From Planctomycetia bacterium (GTDB lineage Bacteria > Planctomycetota > Planctomycetia > Planctomycetales > Planctomycetaceae), in the NCBI GenBank assembly GCA_026400935.1, contig JAPLNX010000102.1:1-35822 (forward strand): DNA of 35,822 nucleotides, written 5' to 3'. Positions 15,029-24,800 of this stretch are shown one piece after another. A model generated the notes under the pieces. That model ran no database searches and was not told the DNA's origin. It was given only the letters and a program-made list of their open reading frames with translations. Position numbers and translations under genes: made by a program. Position 1 is the stretch's first letter. Every line of letters begins with the position of its first letter.

Positions 15029-17188
15029 TCATCTCTTCGCCTCTTCCTCTGCCACATCGCTCACAGCCTCTTCGTCCAAGGGAAACTTTCGCTCATTTCG
15101 TTCCCGCAAGCCGCGTAGCACGACAAGCCATAAGGTGCCGATCAACACGCCGCTCACAGCCAATGCCCACGCGCCGTCTCGACGGAGGCGAGAGGCCATC
15201 GCACCCACAGGGCGCAAAGCGGCTGACTTTCGTTCTTGAACGATTGCGATCCAGCCGGTGTTTCCGACTCGGCAAAACGCCGCAAGCCATTCGCCGCCGA
15301 ACGTCTTCGGATCGAGTTGCCCAGCTGGATCGAGGTAATCATCCATCTGCACGACGATCGGCTCATCTGCCTGATCGGGAGAAACAAACGGTGGACGCAG
15401 TCGGTCAATCGTAGCCTCGGCCAATTTGAGTTTGTCGGCATCATCTCCCGACGCGCTGCTTTCGGCATGATCTTGTTTCAACCACGGATGATCGAGCAGT
15501 TGCCAATTGCGACCGTCGACTACGGCAACCGCGCGAATGATGTTGTCATCTGGTTCGCCATCTTTGCGATTACTCGGTGCGAAAGTTGATAAGAGTTGCC
15601 CCAACTCCATCGAACGGGCCAAGACGCCAAGTACTCGCTCGTGTTTCTCATCCCAAATCGGAACCGCCAAAGATGCCACGCTGCGTCCGGTCGCGGCACT
15701 TGTGTAAGCCAGCGACAAGTGTGGCTTTGTCAGCGGCTTGATCCCTTTCGGAACGTTGTCCTTTTGAAATTCTCCCAGCCCATGAAAGTAGTCTCGATGC
15801 GACCAATTGACGTCGAGCGTACTGTCCTCGGCTGGCTCACGCCAACGCTGAAAACCATCGCTGTCAGTGAGGAACCAACTGTTATCACGGTGCAGTCCCA
15901 ACTTTTGCTGCAACTGATCCGCTTTCGATTTCCAGTGCGACAACGCCAACCGCAGTTCGTTCCGATCCGACCACTTTCGACTCACGGCCGTTTCGATGGC
16001 TTCTTGCACTTCGGGATCGGCCGCCGCGTCTTCCAAATCTGCCGTCCGCTTCTCCAATTCGCGAGCAACGCTGCGTGCCAAAATCTCCACCGACAACACA
16101 TCGCTTTCGAGTGCCCGCGTCGTCACGTTGTCGGCTGCGGAATTCACCGCGTCACGCATCGAATCGAGATAGAACAAACCGAGTGCCAGCATCAGCAACA
16201 CCGGACCGAGTCCACCGAGCGCCAACAACGGGCGGAATGACTTTACTCGCTCTCGCTGATCCAGCGCGTCGAGTACCGCTTGAGCATTCGGAAACCGCTT
16301 GTTCGGATCAGGCTCCAAACAACGATCGACCAGCTCAGCTAACCGGCGATCGACTCCGCGGACACGGCTATGCTGCATCGGCTGGACTCCTCGGCGCACG
16401 ATGTCGCGATAAGCCGCCAGCCGTTCTTCCAACGATCGCGATTGCTCGATGCGGCGCTCACTCTCAATAGACCGATGCGGCGGTTCGCCACACAGCAGAT
16501 GATGCAGCACGGCTCCGAACGCGTATACGTCCCAGCGAGCGTCCGGCACCGCCTTCAAATCGGCTTGTTCGGGAGCCATGTAATACAACGTGCCGAGTGC
16601 CGGAGCATGTTCATACGAAAGCCGCGATTGACCGAAGTCACACAAACGCGGTTCCAGATCCGAATCCAATAACACATTCGCCGGTTTCAAATCACAGTGC
16701 AAAATTCCGCTGCCGTGAGCGTGGACCAAAGCCTGCAAAATGCCTTTTGCAATCCTAACCGCTTCACGCACAGACAACGGTCCGCTGGCCAACAAGCCTG
16801 CGAGCGATCCTCGCTCAAGATACTCCATCACGTAATACGGCGGATCGCTGTCCCAACCAACATCGAGCAATCCGACAATATTTCGCGACGTATACAACAC
16901 CGCCAGCTTTTCGACCTCGCGGCTCAACAACGACCAGTCCAAGCCGCCGCGATGAAGATAGACCTTTACCGCTACAAGCTTGCCGGTGTTTTTCTCGCGA
17001 GCCAACCAGACAGATCCATATGCTCCTTCACCGAGACACTTCAGCACCGTCAAACCAGGAATGCTGATCGTCGGCAACCGACGACGACTCAACGACAGCG
17101 ATTTCGCCAACTGCGAATCGTCTTGACGCTCGGTCTGATCGGCTTGCGCCTGTTTTGGCTCAGTGGAACTGAGCGGTTCCGTTGTCAT
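15029..17188 (-). CDS. Transmembrane Ser/Thr protein kinase with Cache-like sensor domain
   Basis: 719 residues. Kinase domain about 43-310: glycine loop LGEGAYGSVW, ATP-anchoring Lys75 in VAVKVY, catalytic loop HCDLKPAN with Asp166 and Asn171, CDFG with Asp184, APE at 205-207. The usual HRD arginine is cysteine, so this is a non-RD kinase that may not need activation-loop phosphorylation. A membrane helix follows at about 320-343. The extracytoplasmic region of about 330 residues has double-Cache-like features (NWSHRDYFHG, then SLAYTSAATGRSVASLAVPI and VLGVLARSMELG). A second helix lies at 673-694, followed by a short acidic tail. It likely senses a ligand outside the membrane and phosphorylates proteins inside. 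It converges on the uvrA-like gene with 31 bases between the stops and follows the DUF1501 gene by 68 bases. Confidence 0.92.
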   Translation of the reverse strand: MTTEPLSSTEPKQAQADQTERQDDSQLAKSLSLSRRRLPTISIPGLTVLKCLGEGAYGSVWLAREKNTGKLVAVKVYLHRGGLDWSLLSREVEKLAVLYTSRNIVGLLDVGWDSDPPYYVMEYLERGSLAGLLASGPLSVREAVRIAKGILQALVHAHGSGILHCDLKPANVLLDSDLEPRLCDFGQSRLSYEHAPALGTLYYMAPEQADLKAVPDARWDVYAFGAVLHHLLCGEPPHRSIESERRIEQSRSLEERLAAYRDIVRRGVQPMQHSRVRGVDRRLAELVDRCLEPDPNKRFPNAQAVLDALDQRERVKSFRPLLALGGLGPVLLMLALGLFYLDSMRDAVNSAADNVTTRALESDVLSVEILARSVARELEKRTADLEDAAADPEVQEAIETAVSRKWSDRNELRLALSHWKSKADQLQQKLGLHRDNSWFLTDSDGFQRWREPAEDSTLDVNWSHRDYFHGLGEFQKDNVPKGIKPLTKPHLSLAYTSAATGRSVASLAVPIWDEKHERVLGVLARSMELGQLLSTFAPSNRKDGEPDDNIIRAVAVVDGRNWQLLDHPWLKQDHAESSASGDDADKLKLAEATIDRLRPPFVSPDQADEPIVVQMDDYLDPAGQLDPKTFGGEWLAAFCRVGNTGWIAIVQERKSAALRPVGAMASRLRRDGAWALAVSGVLIGTLWLVVLRGLRERNERKFPLDEEAVSDVAEEEAKR

Positions 17189-17256
17189 ACCAATGGCTCT
17201 GCGAGCAACAATTCATGACCGAATGAGCGATCAGAAACTCGTTCATTCGGTGCATA

Positions 17257-18771
17257 CTAACTCGATGCACTAGCAAGTTCAGAAATGGCCTCGCCCTGAT
17301 CGACGATTGGCACTGGGCGGCCGGCGAAGTTGGGAATGGCCACGTTTTTGTAGTCAATTCCCAAGTGGCGATAGATCGTGGCTAGGAAATCACCGGGACC
17401 GACTCGCCGCGCGATCGGATCTTCGCCTCGAACGTCAGTCGCACCGATCACTTGGCCTGTTCGAATTCCTCCACCCGCAAACAGCATCGAATTCGCGCGA
17501 GGCCAATGATCACGCCCCGGTTGAACCGTTCCTGCCGGCGCGCTGGCAACACCTTCGCCGCTACTGGCGACATAACTGATGCGAGGCGTGCGTCCAAACT
17601 CGCCAGTCACAACAACGAGCACTCGCTTGTCGAGGCCACGTGCGTAGACGTCTTCAATCAACGCCGAAACCGCTTGATCGAGTGTCGGCAGTCGAAATTT
17701 CAACGCATCGAAAACATGCTGATTGACGGCGTGATCATCCCAGTTTTGAACGCGACCACACATTGGTCCGTCAAACTCAGTCGCAACAATATCAACACCC
17801 GCTTCGACCAAACGGCGAGCCATCAAACATTGCTGTCCCCATTGATTGCGGCCATAACGATCACGAACGGCGTCAGGCTCTTGAGACAAATCAAACGCAC
17901 TGCGTGACGCAGAACTGGTCAAGAGATTGATCGCCTGCTGCTCAATGCGATCAACGGCGGTCATTACCCCCGATTGATCGACCTGTCGTTGTAAGCGATC
18001 GAGACTTGCTTTCAGCGTCATGCGAGTCCGAATGACATCCACTTGTTTAGCGTCTTTGAGCCCCACGTTCGGCACCTCGAATTGCGGAACGCTCGGATCG
18101 CCCACAATCTTGAATGGCTCGTAAGACGGACCGAGATAAGTCGGACCAGCGATCGTAAAGTTGTCGTAGTTGTCGATCGGATTGACCGCAATGTAGTTCG
18201 GAATATTGCGCCGAGAATCTCGACGAAGATGACTCGCGATCGACATCCAATCGGGCAGAATCGGCTTGAGTTTGTCCTGCGGGTCCGGGTCTCCTGCCAA
18301 CACTTGCAACGAACCAGCCGGATGCCCTCCGCCGGTATGAGCCATGGAACGTAACAGCGTGTACTTGTCAGCGATCTTCGCCAAACGCGGCAGGAGTTCG
18401 CAAACTTGAATTCCGGGAACGTTGGTATCGATCGTCTGATACGGTCCACGAAATTCCGCCGGCGCAAGTGGCTTGGGATCAAAAGTTTCCAGATGACTCG
18501 CACCGCCGCGCAACCAGACCAAAATGATCGCGGTTCGCGTTGAGGAATCTGGACTGGGCGATGACTGCCGCAATTGCGCATCACGCTGTTCGGCAACCGC
18601 ACGAAGCTGCAACAGTTGGGCAAGCGTCAAACTACTGAAGCCGGTTAGCCCACACTGAAGCAACCGGCGTCTGCTGAGTGATCGGCCAAACTTTATTGCC
18701 TCACCAGAACTCGCTCCGTCAGCAACAGAAGATAAACGGCGCATGGGCACTCGCTTAGAGAATAGAGTCAT
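17257..18771 (-). CDS. DUF1501 protein with Tat signal
   Basis: 504 residues from the ATG at 18771. An ATG at 18744 is equally possible, and a TTG at 18786 is less likely; none has a clear ribosome-binding site. SRRRLLQCGLTGFSSLTLAQ is a twin-arginine signal, so the protein is exported folded. DUF1501 proteins belong to the alkaline phosphatase/sulfatase-like fold and are abundant in planctomycetes. Typical segments are visible: IILVWLRGGASHLETFDPKP, GPYQTIDTNVPGIQVCELLP, LLRSMAHTGGGHPAG and VVVTGEFGRTPRISY, then GRDHWPRANSMLFAGGGI. The DUF1549/DUF1553 cytochrome-like partner often found beside it is missing here. Function remains unproven in general. Confidence 0.92.
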   Translation of the reverse strand: MTLFSKRVPMRRLSSVADGASSGEAIKFGRSLSRRRLLQCGLTGFSSLTLAQLLQLRAVAEQRDAQLRQSSPSPDSSTRTAIILVWLRGGASHLETFDPKPLAPAEFRGPYQTIDTNVPGIQVCELLPRLAKIADKYTLLRSMAHTGGGHPAGSLQVLAGDPDPQDKLKPILPDWMSIASHLRRDSRRNIPNYIAVNPIDNYDNFTIAGPTYLGPSYEPFKIVGDPSVPQFEVPNVGLKDAKQVDVIRTRMTLKASLDRLQRQVDQSGVMTAVDRIEQQAINLLTSSASRSAFDLSQEPDAVRDRYGRNQWGQQCLMARRLVEAGVDIVATEFDGPMCGRVQNWDDHAVNQHVFDALKFRLPTLDQAVSALIEDVYARGLDKRVLVVVTGEFGRTPRISYVASSGEGVASAPAGTVQPGRDHWPRANSMLFAGGGIRTGQVIGATDVRGEDPIARRVGPGDFLATIYRHLGIDYKNVAIPNFAGRPVPIVDQGEAISELASASS

Positions 18772-18998
18772 CGGGAGATCAAACAACTGGCCACCATGCT
18801 AACGGTACCAGACTGGTCTTCAATCGATCTCCATCGAAACCGTCAAAATATGAACGATTAGATGTCCTGGTTTCGTGACGTGATACCTCGTATGGTCGAA
18901 CGATATCTGTTGGTTGAGCCGGGTGGCATCCAGCACCGGACAAAACGGGGCACGAATCAGTTTGGAACCTGATGCCATCCAGCTCACCAAAGTTTTCA

Positions 18999-19697
18999 TC
19001 ACAGCCCGTGCGGGGTGTTGGCCACTTGGCAACAGCCAACGACGTAGTTCAAGATCAGCATGTAATGGCACGTGCTTCCAATTAGCACAAGCACATGCCA
19101 AATCGGATGGAAGTATGGTCGCTCGTCATGAGCTAGAAACCACGTGCCGCTCGAATACGCAGTCGCTCCCGCCAGAATCCAAGCGCAGCCAGCGATCCCA
19201 AAACAATGAAATAGCTCGGGAATCGACAGCACTGGAACCCAACCAACAAGCAAATAAAACCACACGCCCACGTTGTCGAATTTCGTAAAAAAAAGCTTGG
19301 CAATCACCCCGGCTAAGGCCATCACCCACATCGTGACCATTAAGTAGCGCCACCAACCTTCATTGAGATAGGCCATTCCAAACGGCGTGTAGCACCCGGC
19401 AATAAACAGAAAAATGCAGACTTGATCGAGTGTCCGAAAGCGGTGTCTCCACACCCCGCGATGTACGCTGTGCGATGCCGTCGATGCAAAATACAAGAGC
19501 GTCTGTGTGATCACGTAAATCAAACAACCGAGAACGAGCCACGAATTTGCTCGTTCAGACGCCGTTCGCAATAACCACCAACCAGCGGGAATGCTCGCGA
19601 GGAAGCCAACGCCGTGCGTCCATTGATTCAGCGCCTCATCGGTTGCAAACCGTGACGTCGGTCTTGGTGCAGAACCGAGAGTGATCGCTGGCTCCAT
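18999..19697 (-). CDS. Hemolysin III family membrane protein
   Basis: 232 residues with about seven membrane helices. Family landmarks: EALNQWTHGVGFLAS at the N-terminus, STASHSVHR after helix 3, LDQVCIFLFIAGCYTPF, and HPIWHVLVLIGSTCHYMLIL at the C-terminus, with the His residues proposed to bind a metal in this PAQR-related superfamily. The start at 19697 has AAAGGA eight bases upstream. It lies 60 bases after the acyltransferase gene on the same strand and may share its transcript. The family name reflects a historic hemolysis assay; the true role in bacteria is unclear. Confidence 0.9.
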   Translation of the reverse strand: MEPAITLGSAPRPTSRFATDEALNQWTHGVGFLASIPAGWWLLRTASERANSWLVLGCLIYVITQTLLYFASTASHSVHRGVWRHRFRTLDQVCIFLFIAGCYTPFGMAYLNEGWWRYLMVTMWVMALAGVIAKLFFTKFDNVGVWFYLLVGWVPVLSIPELFHCFGIAGCAWILAGATAYSSGTWFLAHDERPYFHPIWHVLVLIGSTCHYMLILNYVVGCCQVANTPHGL

Positions 19698-19757
19698 TTC
19701 ACAATTCCTTTCGCGGCTGACTTGTTCGATGCTGAATTTCTCACCTGTGACTGGTTG

Positions 19758-20927
19758 TCACGCCGCATTTTGCTCGTCTTTGTGTGCGTCTGCGTTGCTG
19801 AGCCAAACACACATCTCTGTGAGAGCGGTTGTTCCCGCTTGCCCGAATGGTAGCACCAATGGTTCTGCGACTGCATTGGTTCGAACAAATCTAGCTTCGA
19901 GCCAGCTTTTAAGCCGATGGTTCATGTTGCGTTCGACCAGAAAATAAACTGCCCACGCCGCCAGCAATGCCGCTCCAGTGACACCCATCAGAGCGAGTAT
20001 CGGACGACTCGTTCGTGCAAACAGGTCGAGTGCGAGATAGCCGATATTTTGATGGAGCAAATACAGCGGGTACGTCAGATTGCCGAGCACTCGAAAGGCT
20101 TTTGACGAGAACTGCGTCCAACCTTGACTGACCGCAAAAAACAACGCATGAAACGAGACAACTAAGCTTGAGATCACCAGCGGATCAAAGTTGGCGTGAT
20201 AGCGCTCCGTCAGCATCGTGGCACTTGAAGCAGCCATGAAGGTCGAATAACTCACCGCCGTCAACAACAACAAAACTCGGCGTGGAGTCAGCCCCGATCG
20301 ACTGATCAGGAAGTAGGTCGCCCCCGCGATGAAATGCCCGCTCCAACGGGCGGACACCAGAAACATCAACTCGCGCCGTTGACTGATGAAACAGACGAGA
20401 GATGCCACGAGCCACGCTTGCAGAAACGTTTCAATGCGATGCGATTGCCGACAACAAAGCAGCACAAACACGAAGCCGTAAAACTTCATCTCCTCCATCA
20501 AAGTCCAATACACACCGTCAATGTTGTCCTGCCGCATATAGAAATTGAACATCGTTAAGTTGGCAAAGAACTGTGGCAACGTCACTGGAAATCGATCCTC
20601 TCCGGCAAACCAGCACACGAGAAATGTCACGGTGCAACACGTCCAAAAGGCTGGATAAAGCCGAGTAAACCGCGAGATGACGAATTCGATCGGCCCCTTC
20701 CCCTGGATCGACAGTAGGATCACGAAGCCGCTGAGAATGAAAAAGAGATCGACTCCCAAATACCCGTACTTCACCCACGGAGCGAACTCTGGAATCGAGA
20801 ACGATGTCAGACCTCTCTGCGCCGCACCGCGAAACGTCCAGTGGTACAGCACGACCGCTATCGCGGCGAGAAATCGCAAAAGATCCAGTTCGTTGAAGCG
20901 AGAATTCGCCGAGTGAGGTTTTTGCAT
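19758..20927 (-). CDS. Acyltransferase 3 family membrane protein
   Basis: 389 residues with about ten membrane helices. The family hallmark is at the N-terminus: NELDLLRFLAAIAVVLYHWT with the conserved His, then YGYLGVDLFFILSGFVILLS, then FVISRFTRLYPAFWTCC. Such proteins transfer acyl groups to cell-surface sugars such as O-antigen, exopolysaccharide or peptidoglycan. The start at 20927 has AGGA nearby. No glycan synthesis genes lie next to it, so the substrate cannot be predicted. Confidence 0.92.
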   Translation of the reverse strand: MQKPHSANSRFNELDLLRFLAAIAVVLYHWTFRGAAQRGLTSFSIPEFAPWVKYGYLGVDLFFILSGFVILLSIQGKGPIEFVISRFTRLYPAFWTCCTVTFLVCWFAGEDRFPVTLPQFFANLTMFNFYMRQDNIDGVYWTLMEEMKFYGFVFVLLCCRQSHRIETFLQAWLVASLVCFISQRRELMFLVSARWSGHFIAGATYFLISRSGLTPRRVLLLLTAVSYSTFMAASSATMLTERYHANFDPLVISSLVVSFHALFFAVSQGWTQFSSKAFRVLGNLTYPLYLLHQNIGYLALDLFARTSRPILALMGVTGAALLAAWAVYFLVERNMNHRLKSWLEARFVRTNAVAEPLVLPFGQAGTTALTEMCVWLSNADAHKDEQNAA

Positions 20928-21014
20928 GTTCCGATCCTGAAGCGTGCAGTTTTTTGAGTCGGCGCTGAGCCAACAAAACGTATGGCTCTTTGACGAAATC
21001 GGTCAATTCGACTT

Positions 21015-21689
21015 TCAACTTGGTTTTTCGCAGCTTTCGTGACTAATCAATTGGTCGGATGACGTGGTCAGAATTTGAACCAGTTCCGTTTGTGGAACGG
21101 GAGTTGAGATTCCCTCCAACCCTGTGACTGCTCCGGCAGCGAAGAGCGTTAGTACGGCGAGCCAGACGATTCCAAGTGTGTGCCAGAAACAGGCGCAGAA
21201 TGTGACACTCCAGGAATACTCGTGATCGTAGCGGTTGGCGAACGCGTTGACGGTGATCCACGCGACGAAGAGCAGTGCGATTACGAAATGGATACCATGA
21301 AGTCCGGCAACCATGACCAGGAAAGCATTCGCTCCAGTTGCTGCTGCGATTGGGTCTTGGTTTCGCACGAGTTGCCACAGACCGGCCGATTGCACGCCGA
21401 CAAACAAAGTGCCGATCACCAAAGACCACAACAGCAATTTTCGGAAGAGTGGCAATCGCTGCAATCGGACGTGCCAGGCGGCTCGTTGCAATGTGGCGCT
21501 ACCTACGGCAAGCAACGCGGTACTGATCCAAAACGGAATCGGCATGATTCGATGTGAGGCTTCGAGTCTCGTTTTGGACAACACAATCCCGACTTCGGCC
21601 ACGATCGTTGCGATGCCCAAGAGGCTCAATGATAGGGCCAGAAACCAAACGGCCAGCCGGCTTTTGTGGGGTGAGTTTGGCAAGCTCAC
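21015..21689 (-). CDS. Heme-copper oxidase subunit III-like protein
   Basis: 224 residues with five predicted membrane helices. LHGIHFVIALLFVAWITVNA and YSWSVTFCACFWHTLGIVWL match the last two helices of cytochrome c oxidase subunit III. I choose the GTG at 21689 because AGGGA lies upstream at a normal distance. A TTG at 21704 would add five residues but has no binding site. Subunits I and II are not in the window, so this is an orphan here; NorE-like proteins of the same superfamily are an alternative. Neighbours are the acyltransferase (87 bases downstream) and the secretin-like gene. Confidence 0.8.
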   Translation of the reverse strand: MSLPNSPHKSRLAVWFLALSLSLLGIATIVAEVGIVLSKTRLEASHRIMPIPFWISTALLAVGSATLQRAAWHVRLQRLPLFRKLLLWSLVIGTLFVGVQSAGLWQLVRNQDPIAAATGANAFLVMVAGLHGIHFVIALLFVAWITVNAFANRYDHEYSWSVTFCACFWHTLGIVWLAVLTLFAAGAVTGLEGISTPVPQTELVQILTTSSDQLISHESCEKPS

Positions 21690-21710
21690 GAAGCGATCCC
21701 TCAATCATCA

Positions 21711-21755
21711 AAACAAAAAGGGCCGCCGCAGATTCCCGCTCTCCGCGACGGCCCT
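21711..21755 (-). terminator. Rho-independent terminator of the secretin-like gene
   Basis: On the minus strand AGGGCCGTCGC pairs with GCGGCGGCCCT (one mismatch) around a 15-base loop, followed by TTTTTGTTTT. It lies about 125 bases beyond the stop of the giant gene and just before the subunit III gene. Confidence 0.75.
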
Positions 21756-21880
21756 AGACCCTGAGCGATTGGTGAGGCAGTTGGCCCCATAGCATTATTC
21801 GAGTTGTTGTCTGCCTGTGCTTCGTAGCTCGGTATTTCAAACTCGGCGATGCTCACCAACTCCACCGAGCTTGATCAGTC

Positions 21881-24800
21881 TCAGTTCGGAATTCCCAGCA
21901 GGGCTTCTTCTTCTTCGAGGATCACGATGCGGGGTGTCACCATCAGCATCAAGCTGCTGGTTTCGCGACCAACACCGGTGTTCTTAAACAAACGGCTGAT
22001 GTACGGAATCTTGTTAAGGATCGGTACGCCCGCCATGTTGCGGCTTTCGCGGAGTCGTTTCACTCCACCCAGCAGCACGGTGCCGCCATCCGGTACGCTG
22101 ACGACGGTACCAACTTGAGTACTGGCAACGACCGGAAGTTGTACGCTGACAGTTCCAGCACCAGCAGCTTGCACGCCACCACCTTGCTGTCCGCCACCTT
22201 GGCCACCTTGACCACCACCTTGGCCACCGCCTTGGCCACCTTGACCGCCGATACCACCAAATCCAGACTGAGCCAAGTTTGCGTAGTCTTCATTGGCGGC
22301 CATCGCTCGACCGAACATTCCATCGTTGTGCAGTCCGTTGTTTTGCATCACCGGAGTACCGCCACCGATACCGCCGAAGCCTTGCTGTCCGCCACCACCT
22401 TGGCCACCACCTTGACCACCACCTTGACCACCACCTTGACCACCACCTTGACCACCACCTTGGCCTTGTTGACCGCCGCCACCTGCTGAGACGTAAGAGA
22501 ATGAGACGACGTCAACAATTTGTTGGATGAATGGCGTGACCTGCAATCGAACAAACCGTCGATCAGCGGAAATCACCGCCACAACCGACATGCCAACACC
22601 ATCCTGAATTGTGGTCAATTGCGGCTGATAGCCGACGGCAAAGGCACCCACGACAGGGATCAAGCTGGTCACGAACGGACGGTTTTGACCGTCGAACACG
22701 TTTGCACTTTGTCCGTTGAAGAGCGTGACTTTCGGAGCACTCATAATGTTGCTTCGGCGATCACCTTGAGCCGCGTTGATAAAGAAGAACGTTTCGATGT
22801 CGCTCAGGATAGCGAAGCCGACGTTCAAACCGGCGTTGGCATCGAACCGACCGAAGTCGGGCACACCGACAGCGAACGATCCCTGACGGAACGCGATGTC
22901 TTGGTCTTGAGTGAAGGAGTTCGAAGAGGCCAAACCTAGAACCTTTCCTCCCTTGCCGTAGCTGTCACGGTCTGTGAACTGTCGCGACGGTCCTGGGGTG
23001 AAGAAGTTGCTGCCACCGGCTTGACCACCGGCTTGACCACCGGCTTGGCCACCACCTTGTTGTTGCCCACCTTGCTGTTGAGTTGTGCTGCTAGCAATGA
23101 TCGAACCGAACGGAGGAATCGGAGTCAATCCGCCACCTTGAGCAGCCTGACCACCTTGGCCACCACCTTGACCACCGGCCTGGCCGCCCGTCGAGCCGTT
23201 GATTAAGTTCGGGCCGCCGAGGTTGTCTTGGACGTCAAAACTGAAGTCGATACCGATGCGTTCAAAGAACGTGTCTGACACAGCGATGAATCGAACTTCG
23301 ATTGTCACTTGCAAGTCTTGCAGACGTCGGAGTTGTTCCAAGAGGTCGCGGATTTCGTCGTGAACCTTTTGCGTTTGGCGAATGACCAAGCTCAACGTCG
23401 AATCATTTCCTTTGCAGTGACCAGATCCGCCAACTTCCTGCCATGAACTCGGTTCGCAGGTCGTGGTGATAAGGTCGATCAATTCACGGAAGTCATGCCC
23501 GTTGTTATGCGGTGACTGGTTCCACTGTGGTGAAGAACTCGCCAACCACGGGGTGACGGATTGTGGTCCCTGTGCCCCGGCAACTTGGAACTGTCCACCT
23601 TGCGGGCCACCTGTTGGAGACACGCTCATTTGACCGCCAGCAAAGCCCGCTCCGCCCATTTGGTTGTTGCCGTTGATGTTGGCGAACGGAGACGCTGATT
23701 GCGTCGGCTGAATGGTGACCACCAAGTCGGCGACCGAGTAAGTGATCGGAACCAATTGGCCCTGAAGGCGATGTTCGCTAGTGATTTGCAGCACTTCATT
23801 CTTGATCGTGTAGCCCAGGTTGAGCGGCTCCAAAATCAGATTCAAAGCACTCTTCATTTTGATGCTGTCGACGTTGATCGACACGGGCGTACTCACGCTG
23901 AGGCTTTCCTCTTCCAGTCCCGCCGCGTCAAGCACGACGTTGACGTCAGCGATTGTGCCGAGGTGCTCAATCACTTTCTTCAGCGGCGCGTTCTCGAAGT
24001 GCAGCGAGATCGGACGAGTCAAACTGTTTTCAATGCGTTGCTCTTCCTGAGAGCGGATGCGTGTGTCTGGACCATACTTGCCGTTGCGTCGATCCTTGAT
24101 CGTTTTCCAGTCTTTGCCGAACTCGACTGACTTGCGGTCATCGTAGGCGATCGCCGACCACTCCGTGCTATCGAGTGCTCCCCAGAAGCCTTCTTCCTTA
24201 GCGAACTTCAACCTCTCGTTGCTATCGACTCGGCGGGCGAGTTGTGACTTGTAGACGAGCGTCTCAGTCACCGGATTGTCCGAGTCAAGATCCTTCGCTT
24301 GCTTCGCGACGACTTCAGCTTCGGCATACCGCTTTTGCTCCATCAGTTCGTTGAACTGCTTGACCAAATTGGAGAGTTCTCGCTCGACGCGGACCTTGTT
24401 TGTTATTTCTCGCTTAATGCTCTGCTTGACCTCATCGTTTTGCTTTTGCTGAGCGATGTTCGGTTCTTGCAACTTCTGTGTCGCTTCGATGGAAACTCGC
24501 GACTTCAACAGTGTCGAAGCCAACGAGGCAGTCAGCGGCTTATCGAGTCCAGAGCTTTCGATGCTGGCCATTGCGTGATCAATCACGTCCAACGCCTTCG
24601 TCGGGTCTTTCTGTTCCTTCAGTCGCTCAGCACGGTAGATCGCGTTGAGGACTTCGTTTCGGAGTTTGTCCAACTGTACCTTCTGACGATCGGATGCGAC
24701 ATTGATCGGACGCTGCATCTCCAGTTCGCGTGGTTTACCGGAATCGTTTGAATTGACTTCCGTATCGGAAGACAACTGCGTCACACCTTGCCCACCTGCC

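Noticed and set aside
21845-21880. Sixth copy of the GAGGCAAGCT hairpin
   Set aside because: Only one arm (CTCCACCGAGCTTG) is recognisable and the other side does not pair well.
22391-22464. Possible CRISPR-like array
   Set aside because: The units are contiguous 12-mers without spacers and are in frame as Gly-Gln-Gly-Gly coding sequence.
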